DNA of 28,957 nt, taken from an uncultured Duganella sp. GTDB taxonomy: Bacteria; Pseudomonadota; Gammaproteobacteria; Burkholderiales; Burkholderiaceae. Below the pieces are notes generated by a model. It made no database searches and was not told the origin of the DNA. It was given only the letters and a program-made list of their open reading frames with translations. The DNA lies in NCBI GenBank assembly GCA_946482635.1, contig CAMLSG010000048.1, positions 1 to 28,957 of the forward strand. Reading direction: 5' to 3'. Position 1 is the stretch's first letter. Every line of letters starts with the position of its first letter. The translations under genes were made by a program, and so were the position numbers. This document shows positions 22,322 through 28,957 of the stretch, piece by piece.

Positions 22322-23547
22322 CGGCGCAGGGCCGCTTTGCCCAGGTCCCAGATTGGCAGGAAGATACCCAACGCCAGCACCAGCACCATCACGCCAAGGA
22401 AGGTAATCAGGATCGGCTCGATCTGCGAGGCCAGGGTCTTGAGTTCGTAATCGACTTCCCGTTCATACATGCCTGCGATTTCGTCCATCAGGTCGTCCAG
22501 CGAGCCGGATTCCTCGCCCACTGCGATCATCTGCAGAACCACCGGCGTGAACACCGCCGCCGTCATTGCTGTACGCAGGATCGATTCGCCGCGCTCCACC
22601 CCGTCGCGCATCTGTTCGACGCGCGACGTCAGGTAGGCGTTATCGACCGTCTGCGCCACCACCGTCAGCGCCTGCACGATAGGCACGCCACTGCGCGCCG
22701 ACAACGAGAAGCTGCGCGCAAAGCGCGCCATTGTCGCCTTGTGGATGATTTTGCCGGCAATGGGAATGCGCAGCTTGATGCGGTCCCATTCGTAGCGTCC
22801 CTTGGTAGTCCTGATCCAGGCGCGGAAGCCGAAGAAGGCGCCCAGCGCCGCTGCCAGCAACAGGCCCCAGTAATCCTGCATGAAACCGGAGGTCGCCAGC
22901 AGGATGCGCGTCATCAGCGGCAATTCGGCATGGAAGCTCTCGAATACCTTGGCAAACGCCGGGATCACGAAGATATTCACGACGATCATCGCGATCACCA
23001 TCGCAATGATCACGAAGGTCGGGTAGCGCAGCGCGGTCTTGACCCGCTCGCGCATGTCGCGGTCGAACTCCATGTGGTCGAACAGGCGCAGGAAAACCTC
23101 TTCCAGCCGGCCCGTCATCTCGCCCACGCGCACCATCGACAGGTAGAAAGCCGAGAACACGTCCGGATGGCGCCGCATGGCGGCCGACAGCTCGCGTCCT
23201 GAATCGAGCGACTCGCGCAAATCCTTGATCACGCGCCCGAACGACTTGCTGATGGCCGATTCCTGCAAGCCCGCCAGGCCGCGCATGATCGGCACGCCGG
23301 ATTTCAGCAGCGTGTACATCTGGCGGCTGAAAAGCTGCACGTCCATGGCAGTGACCTTTTTCTCGGTCAGGCGTTCCCACAGGTTGTCGTCGCCCTGCTT
23401 GGCGACGGCCGTGGTGACGTTGATCTCGATTGGCGTCACGCCGGTGCTGAACAGCTGGTCCGCGACCGCGCCGCTGTCGGCTGCCTCCAGCACCCCTTGC
23501 ATCAACTCGCCGCGCGCATTGCGGCCCTTGTAGGCAAACAGCGGCAC
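22318..23547 (-). CDS. mshG: MSHA pilus inner membrane platform protein MshG (PilC/GspF)
   Basis: A 409-aa polytopic inner membrane protein, the platform that couples MshE to pilin extraction. It contains two GspF (T2SSF) domains. The first has FSRQMYTLLKSGVPIMRGLAGLQE and YLSMVRVGEMTGRLEEVFLRL. The second has ARFARSFSLSARSGVPIVQALTVV and MIAVGEESGSLDDLMDEIAGMYEREVDYEL. Membrane helices lie near FVIIAMVIAMIVVNIFVIPAF, YWGLLLAAALGAFFGF and at the C-terminus (ITFLGVMVLVLALGIFLPIW). The N-terminus MPLFAYKGRNARGELMQGVLE is typical. One base separates its ATG from the mshE stop. Confidence 0.95.
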   Translation of the reverse strand: MPLFAYKGRNARGELMQGVLEAADSGAVADQLFSTGVTPIEINVTTAVAKQGDDNLWERLTEKKVTAMDVQLFSRQMYTLLKSGVPIMRGLAGLQESAISKSFGRVIKDLRESLDSGRELSAAMRRHPDVFSAFYLSMVRVGEMTGRLEEVFLRLFDHMEFDRDMRERVKTALRYPTFVIIAMVIAMIVVNIFVIPAFAKVFESFHAELPLMTRILLATSGFMQDYWGLLLAAALGAFFGFRAWIRTTKGRYEWDRIKLRIPIAGKIIHKATMARFARSFSLSARSGVPIVQALTVVAQTVDNAYLTSRVEQMRDGVERGESILRTAMTAAVFTPVVLQMIAVGEESGSLDDLMDEIAGMYEREVDYELKTLASQIEPILITFLGVMVLVLALGIFLPIWDLGKAALRR

Positions 23548-23548
23548 G

Positions 23549-25255
23549 TCAATCCTCCAGCTGGTGGCTGATGCGCATGGCTTCCGCTACGGTGGTCCGG
23601 CCCTCGACGACCAGTTGTACCGCATGCCGGCGCAAGGTCTGGCCGCCCATCTGCTGGTTGGCCGCCTTCAGGAAGACCGCCGGATCGATGTCGTTGGCAG
23701 CGTCCACCACGGTTTGCGTCATTTCCAGCAGCTCGTACACGCCGACCCGGCCGCGATATCCCAGGCCATTGCAATGCGAGCAGCCCTTGCCATGGAAGTA
23801 CGTGCCCATGTCGACCTTGTCTTTCAACTCGAGCGTCAGCCATTCATGCTCGCTTGGCGTCAGGGTGTAGGGCGTGGTGCAGGACTCGCAGATCACGCGC
23901 ACCAGGCGCTGCGCCAGTACGGCCTGCAGCGAGCTGCCCACCATGTAGCGCGGCACGCCCATGTCCATCAGGCGCAATGGCGTGCTGGCGGCATCGTTGG
24001 TGTGCAGGGTCGACAGCACCAGGTGGCCGGTCATCGCCGCGCGCAGGCCGATCTGGGCGGTTTCCTGGTCGCGCATCTCGCCGACCAGCACGATGTCCGG
24101 GTCCTGGCGCAGTGCGGAACGCAGCACGCGCGCGAAATCCAGTTCGATCTTCTCGTTGACCTGCACCTGGTTGATGCCGGCCAGCCGGTATTCGACCGGA
24201 TCTTCGACGGTGATCAGCTTCTTCTCCATCGAATTCAGTTCGGCCAGCGCGCAGTACAGCGTGGTGGTCTTGCCGCTGCCGGTCGGGCCGGTCACCAGCA
24301 CCAGGCCGTTCGGGCGCGCCACGATGGCACGGAAGCGATCGAGCAGCGGCTTGGGCATGCCAATGGCGTCCAGCCGCAAGGTCATGCCGCTCTGGTTCAG
24401 CAAACGCATGACGATGGATTCGCCGTATTGCGTCGGCATGGTGGAGATACGAACGTCGATGCGTGCATTCTTGACACGCACTGCAAAGCGGCCATCCTGC
24501 GGCAGGCGCTTTTCGGAAATGTCCAGGTCGGACATCAGCTTGAGGCGCAGCGCCAGGGCCGGCGCGATCTTGATATCGGCTTCGGTTTGCAGGTGCAGCA
24601 CGCCGTCGATGCGGAAGCGGATCTGCAGCCGGCCTTCCTGCGGCTCGATGTGGATGTCCGATGCGCGCACCTGGGCCGCGTCGTCGAACAGCGATTGCAG
24701 CAGCTTGACCACCGGCGCTTCTTCCAGGCCCGGGCTGGCGGCGGCAAGCGCGCCAAAGTCCACCGAGCCCTCGCCCATCTCCTGTTCCAGCTCGCGGGCC
24801 AGGCCGGAGATGTCTTCCGTGCGGCGGTAGATGCGGTCGATCGCGGCCAGGACTTCGGTCTCGTTGACCACGGCCAGTTCGATGGTCTGCTTCAGCAGGC
24901 GCGAAATCTCGTCATAGGCAAACAGGTCGGTCGGATCGGACAAGCCGACCAGCATGGTTCCCTTGCGGTCTTCCAGCACCAGGGCACGGAAGCGGCGTGC
25001 CTGCGTTTCCGGCAGCAGCCGCACCAGGTCGGAACTGATCTGGTAGAACTTGAGGTTGATATACGGGATGTTCAGCTGGCGCGCCAGCGCGCCGGAAATC
25101 TGTTCTTCGGTGACAAAGCCATGTTCAACGAACACGCGCCCCAGTTTGCGGCCGCTGCGCTTCTGCTCTGCCAGCGCCATGCCCAACTGTTCTTCCGACA
25201 GCAGTTTTTGCTGCACCAGGATTTCACCCAAACGAACCTTTTCCGGCCTCGTCAT
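23549..25255 (-). CDS. mshE: MSHA assembly ATPase MshE with c-di-GMP-binding MshEN domain
   Basis: A 568-aa GspE/PilB-type hexameric motor. The N-terminus has two 24-residue MshEN motifs: 8-31 (RLGEILV...LAEQ) and 37-60 (KLGRVFV...LARQ), separated by five residues. In V. cholerae MshE this layout binds c-di-GMP, with Arg9 and Gln32 matching Arg8 and Gln31 here. The ATPase domain has Walker A GPTGSGKT (323-330), Walker B DIVLVGEMRD (387-396), the His box HLVLSTLHTN (411-420) and the zinc-binding pairs C456/C459 and C492/C495. A GGGGAAG ribosome site precedes ATG 25255. It is first in operon 3, ahead of mshG. Confidence 0.96.
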   Translation of the reverse strand: MTRPEKVRLGEILVQQKLLSEEQLGMALAEQKRSGRKLGRVFVEHGFVTEEQISGALARQLNIPYINLKFYQISSDLVRLLPETQARRFRALVLEDRKGTMLVGLSDPTDLFAYDEISRLLKQTIELAVVNETEVLAAIDRIYRRTEDISGLARELEQEMGEGSVDFGALAAASPGLEEAPVVKLLQSLFDDAAQVRASDIHIEPQEGRLQIRFRIDGVLHLQTEADIKIAPALALRLKLMSDLDISEKRLPQDGRFAVRVKNARIDVRISTMPTQYGESIVMRLLNQSGMTLRLDAIGMPKPLLDRFRAIVARPNGLVLVTGPTGSGKTTTLYCALAELNSMEKKLITVEDPVEYRLAGINQVQVNEKIELDFARVLRSALRQDPDIVLVGEMRDQETAQIGLRAAMTGHLVLSTLHTNDAASTPLRLMDMGVPRYMVGSSLQAVLAQRLVRVICESCTTPYTLTPSEHEWLTLELKDKVDMGTYFHGKGCSHCNGLGYRGRVGVYELLEMTQTVVDAANDIDPAVFLKAANQQMGGQTLRRHAVQLVVEGRTTVAEAMRISHQLED

Positions 25256-25286
25256 ACCGCTTCCCCGAATCCATTATGTGGTTGGC

Positions 25287-25292
25287 ATTGTA
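25287..25292 (-). promoter_or_regulatory. Putative -10 box of the mshE operon
   Basis: Reads TACAAT on the minus strand, 32 bp before the mshE ATG. No convincing -35 is seen at 16-18 bp. The 172-bp gap between the divergent mshE and ATPase starts (25256-25427) must hold promoters for both operons; nothing else in it could be identified. Confidence 0.33.
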
Positions 25293-25427
25293 TGCGAACG
25301 AATCGTGCAAGCATAGCAAAACCCATTAGCAGATTCACCACAGTTCCAGCGCGTGGCTGGAGGGCGACGAATTCTTGCGATACGTGGTCCAATTGCAGGG
25401 CCCTTCCCTAGAGCTATGCACGCCGCC

Positions 25428-26312
25428 ATGTACCATCAACATTTTGGCCTGCACGAGGCCCCATTCGGCATTACGCCGAACCCCGCTTTTTTCTACAGCG
25501 GGAATACGCGCGGGGAGATCCTGTGCGCCCTGCTTTACGCCATCACCCTTGGCGAAGGTATTGTCAAGGTGACGGGCGAAGTCGGCTCCGGCAAAACCAT
25601 GTTGTGCCGCATGCTCGAGTCGCGCCTGCCGCGCGGCGTGGACGTGCTCTACCTCGTCAACCCGACGCTCGGCCCCCAGGAAGTGCTGCATGCCATTGCC
25701 GCCGAGCTGGAACTCGACACCAGCGGGCGCCGCGCCGATGAAGTGTTGCGTGCACTCCACGCCGAACTGATCGCACGCCATGCTGCCGGCCATCGCGTGG
25801 TGCTGCTGGTCGAAGAAGCGCAGGCCATGCCGCTTGAGACACTGGAAGAAGTGCGCCTGCTGACCAACCTCGAAACCGCCCGGAGCAAGCTGTTGCAGAT
25901 CGTGCTGTTCGGCCAGCCCGAACTGGATGAGAACCTGGCACTGCCGCGCATGCGCCAGCTGCGTGAACGCATCACGCACAGCTTCAATGTCCCGTCGATG
26001 CCGCGCGAGCAGATCCCTTTCTTCCTGTCGCACCGGCTGCGCGCCGCCGGCTACCACGGTCCGGAGCTGTTCAGCCGCGGCGCGGTGCGGCTGATTGCGC
26101 GCGGATCGCAGGGCATCGTCCGGCGCATCAACGTGCTGGCCGACAAATCGCTGATGGCGGCCTACGCCGAAGATTTGCCTTACGTAAATTCGTATCATGT
26201 GCGCCAGGCCATTGAAGACAGCCGTTATTCGTGCGCGGCGGTTCCGGGCAATCGCAGTATGATCGTTTTCGATAAACTCCTGGCAACTTGCTTCAGGCGG
26301 CGAACGACATGA
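25428..26312 (+). CDS. Second ExeA/MshM-like ATPase
   Basis: A 294-aa paralogue of MshM. MYHQHFGLHEAPFGITPNPAFF at the N-terminus fixes the start at ATG 25428 by analogy with mshM, although no ribosome site is clear; ATG 25416 or GTG 25353 would add 4 or 25 residues. Walker A is GEVGSGKT (50-57). Walker B is VVLLVEEAQ (124-132), with Glu129 where MshM has Asp130. The LLTNLETARSKLLQIVLFGQPEL block is nearly the same in both proteins. Unlike MshM it ends without a membrane helix (FDKLLATCFRRRTT), so it should be cytosolic. ATGA joins it to the secretin gene. It belongs to a second assembly cassette divergent from mshE. Confidence 0.88.
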   Translation: MYHQHFGLHEAPFGITPNPAFFYSGNTRGEILCALLYAITLGEGIVKVTGEVGSGKTMLCRMLESRLPRGVDVLYLVNPTLGPQEVLHAIAAELELDTSGRRADEVLRALHAELIARHAAGHRVVLLVEEAQAMPLETLEEVRLLTNLETARSKLLQIVLFGQPELDENLALPRMRQLRERITHSFNVPSMPREQIPFFLSHRLRAAGYHGPELFSRGAVRLIARGSQGIVRRINVLADKSLMAAYAEDLPYVNSYHVRQAIEDSRYSCAAVPGNRSMIVFDKLLATCFRRRTT

Positions 26313-28132
26313 AGAACCTTGCGGCTTCCCTGTTATGCGTCCTGCTTGCGGCTTGCGCAGCGCCGAAATTTCCCCTGTCCCCCAACCATGTGGCCGAACC
26401 CGAGCCGGTGGCTGGCGCGATTCCGGAACCGGTGCAGCATAGCGCCGCACTACCGCCGCCGCGTCCTGCCGGGCGGCAGGAAACCTATAGCGTGTCGGTG
26501 CACCGCGTGCCGGTGCAGTCCGTGCTGTTTGCGCTGGCGCGCGATGCGGGACTGAACGTCGACGTGCATCCCGCCATTGAAGGCACGGTGACGCTGAATG
26601 CACTGGACCAGACTCTGCCGCAATTGCTGGCGCGGATCGGCAAGCAAGTCGATATGCGCTATGAGCTGCAGGGCAAGAACCTGGTGGTGCTGCCGGACCA
26701 GCCGTACTGGAACCACTACAAGATCGATTACGTCAACATCGCGCGCAGCACCAATAGCAGCGTGAACATCGCGACCCAGATCTCGACCACGGGCGGTTCG
26801 GCTTACAGCAGTGGCGGCACGCCCTCCAATCCCGTCCCCACGGCCAGCAGTTCGCTGGGCAATGGCGGCAACAATAATTCGACGACGTCGGTTGCCAATC
26901 GATCGGACAATAATTTCTGGTACAGCCTGGAGAAGAACGTGCGCGACATGCTGCGCCCGACCACCCTGAACGACCAGCTTACCGATCCCCTGGCGCAAAT
27001 GCGGGAACAGGCCAACGCCATGGTGCAGCAAATGCAGGCCGGCGGCGCGTCCGGCGCTCCCGATGCCAACTATCCGGGCGCGCAAGCGGCGGCGATGCAG
27101 GCGCGCGCACCGGTTGGCGGACTGGCCGCAAACACTGCGTTTGGCGCGGGTCCGGCAGCCCAGGGCCGCAATGCGCCGTCCGTGATCGCCAACCCGGAAG
27201 GCGGACTGCTGTCAGTGCGCGCCACCAGCCGCCAGCACGAAAAGGTGCAGGAATTCCTCGACATCATCATGTCTACCGCCAAGCGGCAAGTGCTGATCGA
27301 GGCGACCATCATTGAAGTCAAGCTGAGCGACCAGTACCAGCAAGGCATCAACTGGGCGCGCATCAATAACAACGGCAAGCTGGGCCAGGGCCAGGTCGGC
27401 ACAACGCCCCTGCCCTCCGGCGTGGCGCCCAACGGTTCGGCTGGCATCTTCATTTTCGACTATGCAAACCCGACCACGCGCTTCGGCAACATCACCGCCA
27501 CGATCCAGTTGCTGGAATCGTTCGGCAAGGTGAAAGTGCTGAGCAGCCCCAAGATCAGCGTGCTGAATAACCAGACGGCCTTGCTGAAGGTGGTCGACAA
27601 CAGCATCTTCTTTACGCTGAAGGTGACGCCCGCCGTGCTCACTTCCACTGGCACCATTGCGACGCCGGCCACCTATGAGTCCAAGGTGGAAACCGTTCCT
27701 GTAGGCTTTGTGATGAGCGTCACGCCGCAGATTTCGGCGGAGGATGAGGTCACGCTGAATGTGCGGCCGACCATCACCCGCATTGTCGATTACGTCGAAG
27801 ATCCGAATCCTGAGTTGAGCAAGCAGAACGTCAAGAGCCGGGTGCCGGTCATCCAGGCGCGCGAAATGGAGTCCATCCTGAAGGTCCAGAGCGGGCAGGT
27901 GGCCGTGATGGGCGGCCTGATGCAGGATTCGGTCGACAACAAGAAGGACAGTATCCCCCTGATCGGTTCCGTGCCGGTGCTCGGCAACCTGTTCTCATAT
28001 CGCAATGAAACCGCCAGCAAGACCGAGCTGGTGATTTTCCTGCGGCCAGTGGTGGTGAAGGACGCCAGCCTGGCGGGCGATTACCGCAGCTACCGCTACC
28101 TCATGCCTGCACGGCCTGCGGGGGAATTATGA
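26309..28132 (+). CDS. Second MshL-type secretin (outer membrane lipoprotein)
   Basis: A 607-aa secretin. ATG 26309 gives signal MKNLAASLLCVLLAAC with lipobox L13-A-A-C16; the start overlaps the ATPase stop as ATGA. A STN-like domain follows (VSVHRVPVQSVLFALARDAGLNVDVHPAIEGTVTL), then a Ser/Gly/Asn-rich spacer and NNFWYSLEKNVRDML, a motif it shares with mshL. A further Ala/Gln-rich insert precedes LLSVRATSRQHEKVQEFLDIIM. The secretin core ends SIPLIGSVPVLGNLFSYRNE and KTELVIFLRPVVV. It is clearly a member of the MshL-type group, yet distinct from mshL. It is probably the pore of a system continuing to the right. Confidence 0.92.
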   Translation: MKNLAASLLCVLLAACAAPKFPLSPNHVAEPEPVAGAIPEPVQHSAALPPPRPAGRQETYSVSVHRVPVQSVLFALARDAGLNVDVHPAIEGTVTLNALDQTLPQLLARIGKQVDMRYELQGKNLVVLPDQPYWNHYKIDYVNIARSTNSSVNIATQISTTGGSAYSSGGTPSNPVPTASSSLGNGGNNNSTTSVANRSDNNFWYSLEKNVRDMLRPTTLNDQLTDPLAQMREQANAMVQQMQAGGASGAPDANYPGAQAAAMQARAPVGGLAANTAFGAGPAAQGRNAPSVIANPEGGLLSVRATSRQHEKVQEFLDIIMSTAKRQVLIEATIIEVKLSDQYQQGINWARINNNGKLGQGQVGTTPLPSGVAPNGSAGIFIFDYANPTTRFGNITATIQLLESFGKVKVLSSPKISVLNNQTALLKVVDNSIFFTLKVTPAVLTSTGTIATPATYESKVETVPVGFVMSVTPQISAEDEVTLNVRPTITRIVDYVEDPNPELSKQNVKSRVPVIQAREMESILKVQSGQVAVMGGLMQDSVDNKKDSIPLIGSVPVLGNLFSYRNETASKTELVIFLRPVVVKDASLAGDYRSYRYLMPARPAGEL

Positions 28133-28957
28133 GCTTACTCATGCAGGCGCTGCGCAAGGCCGAGCGCGCACGCTCGCAGAACGGGCATGAGGCCGGGCAT
28201 GAAATCGCGCCCGAGGAGCCGCAGTTTGGCGCCGAATCAGTACCCTTGCCGCCGCCTATCGAAGGCGGTCCTGCTTTCGCCGTGATGCCGGACGCGTGGC
28301 GCCTTGAGCCGCTGGATGCCGAGCCACCCGTTGTTGCGGCGCAGGAGGCTGCGCACGATCCCGTGCCGCCGCAGGCGCGCCATGAACCCATGCGCACGCC
28401 CGCATCCGGCCCGCGTCGTGCTCCCGACGAGCGCGATCCGCAGCGTGCGGCCGCCGCCCCGCGCCCTGCGGCTGGTGGCCCAGGACCAGTGGGGGACGCA
28501 GGCCTTCCCGCTGGCGCCCGAAGCAGGCCGGGGCTGCCGCGCGCGCTTGCTTCGTCGCAGCGCCGGCTCACGGTGCTGGCGGGTTCCCTGGTCGCCCTGC
28601 TTGCGGCGTTTGCCTTTATTTATTGGCGGGCCGTGTCGGCGCCCGGACCCGGCGCGCGGCTGCCCATGGTACCCATGCCTGCGCCCGGCTCGCCGCAGGT
28701 GGCGCAGGCTGGCACGCCGCAGGGGGCACCCATTCCGGTGACGCCCTATGTCACACCGCCTGGCGGAGACCCTGGCCTGCCGGTTGCCGCCCCAGGTCTT
28801 GCGGCCGCGGCCCCGGAGAGCGCTGCAAATGCCGCCGCTGCGGATGGATTGGCGGGCGGCGGCACCGGCGCAACGGCTGGTGGTGTTGGTGCCGCAACGG
28901 TTGCGGGCGCAACACGGCCGCATGCCGACGTCACCATTCCTACGCCCGAGCAATTGG
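28129..28957 (+). CDS. GspB/MshN-like membrane protein of the second cassette (partial, 3' end beyond window)
   Basis: Starts at ATG 28129, overlapping the secretin stop as ATGA; 276 codons are visible and the frame is open to the window end. The N-terminus MSLLMQALRKAERARSQ matches the MshN/GspB-type start. Next comes a Pro/Ala/Glu/Arg-rich cytoplasmic linker of about 130 residues, then one membrane helix (LTVLAGSLVALLAAFAFIYW, nucleotides about 28566-28625). A Pro/Ala/Gly-rich periplasmic stretch follows. The TPR or GspB domain expected next is not yet reached. Third gene of the ATPase-secretin-accessory trio, parallel to mshM-mshL-mshN. Confidence 0.85.
   Translation, partial: MSLLMQALRKAERARSQNGHEAGHEIAPEEPQFGAESVPLPPPIEGGPAFAVMPDAWRLEPLDAEPPVVAAQEAAHDPVPPQARHEPMRTPASGPRRAPDERDPQRAAAAPRPAAGGPGPVGDAGLPAGARSRPGLPRALASSQRRLTVLAGSLVALLAAFAFIYWRAVSAPGPGARLPMVPMPAPGSPQVAQAGTPQGAPIPVTPYVTPPGGDPGLPVAAPGLAAAAPESAANAAAADGLAGGGTGATAGGVGAATVAGATRPHADVTIPTPEQL

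Noticed and set aside
23564..25411. A 615-codon open frame on the plus strand opposite mshE
   Set aside because: It is antisense to a textbook GspE-type ATPase, its translation is His/Gln/Arg-rich without any recognisable domain, and it is explained by high GC and codon bias of mshE.
1..28957. CRISPR arrays, tRNA or rRNA genes, insertion sequences, prophage or integrase genes
   Set aside because: I found no regularly spaced repeats, no recognisable tRNA or rRNA sequence, and no transposase or integrase among the open frames.

Overview
The window looks like a chromosomal segment of a high-GC betaproteobacterium, most likely Oxalobacteraceae (Massilia/Telluria/Janthinobacterium-like). The grounds are the block bamD / rluD-pgeF / phaC-phaR / rimO, class I PHA synthase next to PhaR, and the overall base and codon style. 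The assignment rests on gene content and recognised protein families, not on a database search.

Left part (1-9619), housekeeping and metabolism: a truncated rimO (minus), phaR and phaC (minus, polyhydroxyalkanoate synthesis and its regulator), a 66-aa two-helix membrane protein (plus), pgeF and rluD (minus), bamD (plus, divergent from rluD), yaaA (minus), an orphan PIN-domain protein (plus), a methionine-type aminotransferase and a degenerate HD-GYP protein (plus). Two inverted repeats sit in intergenic gaps here: a perfect 27-bp hairpin at 631-687 and a GGGGTC-type hairpin at 6100-6126.

Middle and right part (9616-25255): a complete-looking MSHA-type IV pilus locus in three operons. Operon 1 (minus, 16230 to 9616) is mshI, a PilN-like gene, mshJ, mshK, mshL (secretin), mshM (ExeA-like ATPase) and mshN (TPR). 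These form the alignment subcomplex, the outer membrane pore and the accessory proteins. Operon 2 (plus, 16395 to 21173) is mshQ followed by four prepilin-like genes matching mshC, mshD, mshO and mshP. Operon 3 (minus, 25255 to 21226) is mshE (assembly ATPase with an N-terminal c-di-GMP-binding MshEN domain), mshG (platform), mshF and mshA (major pilin). Operons 2 and 3 converge on a strong terminator at 21179-21206. Nearly all genes in each operon are stop/start coupled. MshE's c-di-GMP motif and the neighbouring HD-GYP-like protein suggest second-messenger control of the pilus.

Right edge (25428 to the end, plus): a second, paralogous trio of ExeA-like ATPase, MshL-type lipoprotein secretin and GspB/MshN-like membrane protein. 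It is again ATGA-coupled, diverges from mshE and runs off the window. It is either a spare set of MSHA parts or the start of a separate T2SS/T4P-like system, and is the part of the window most worth following up.
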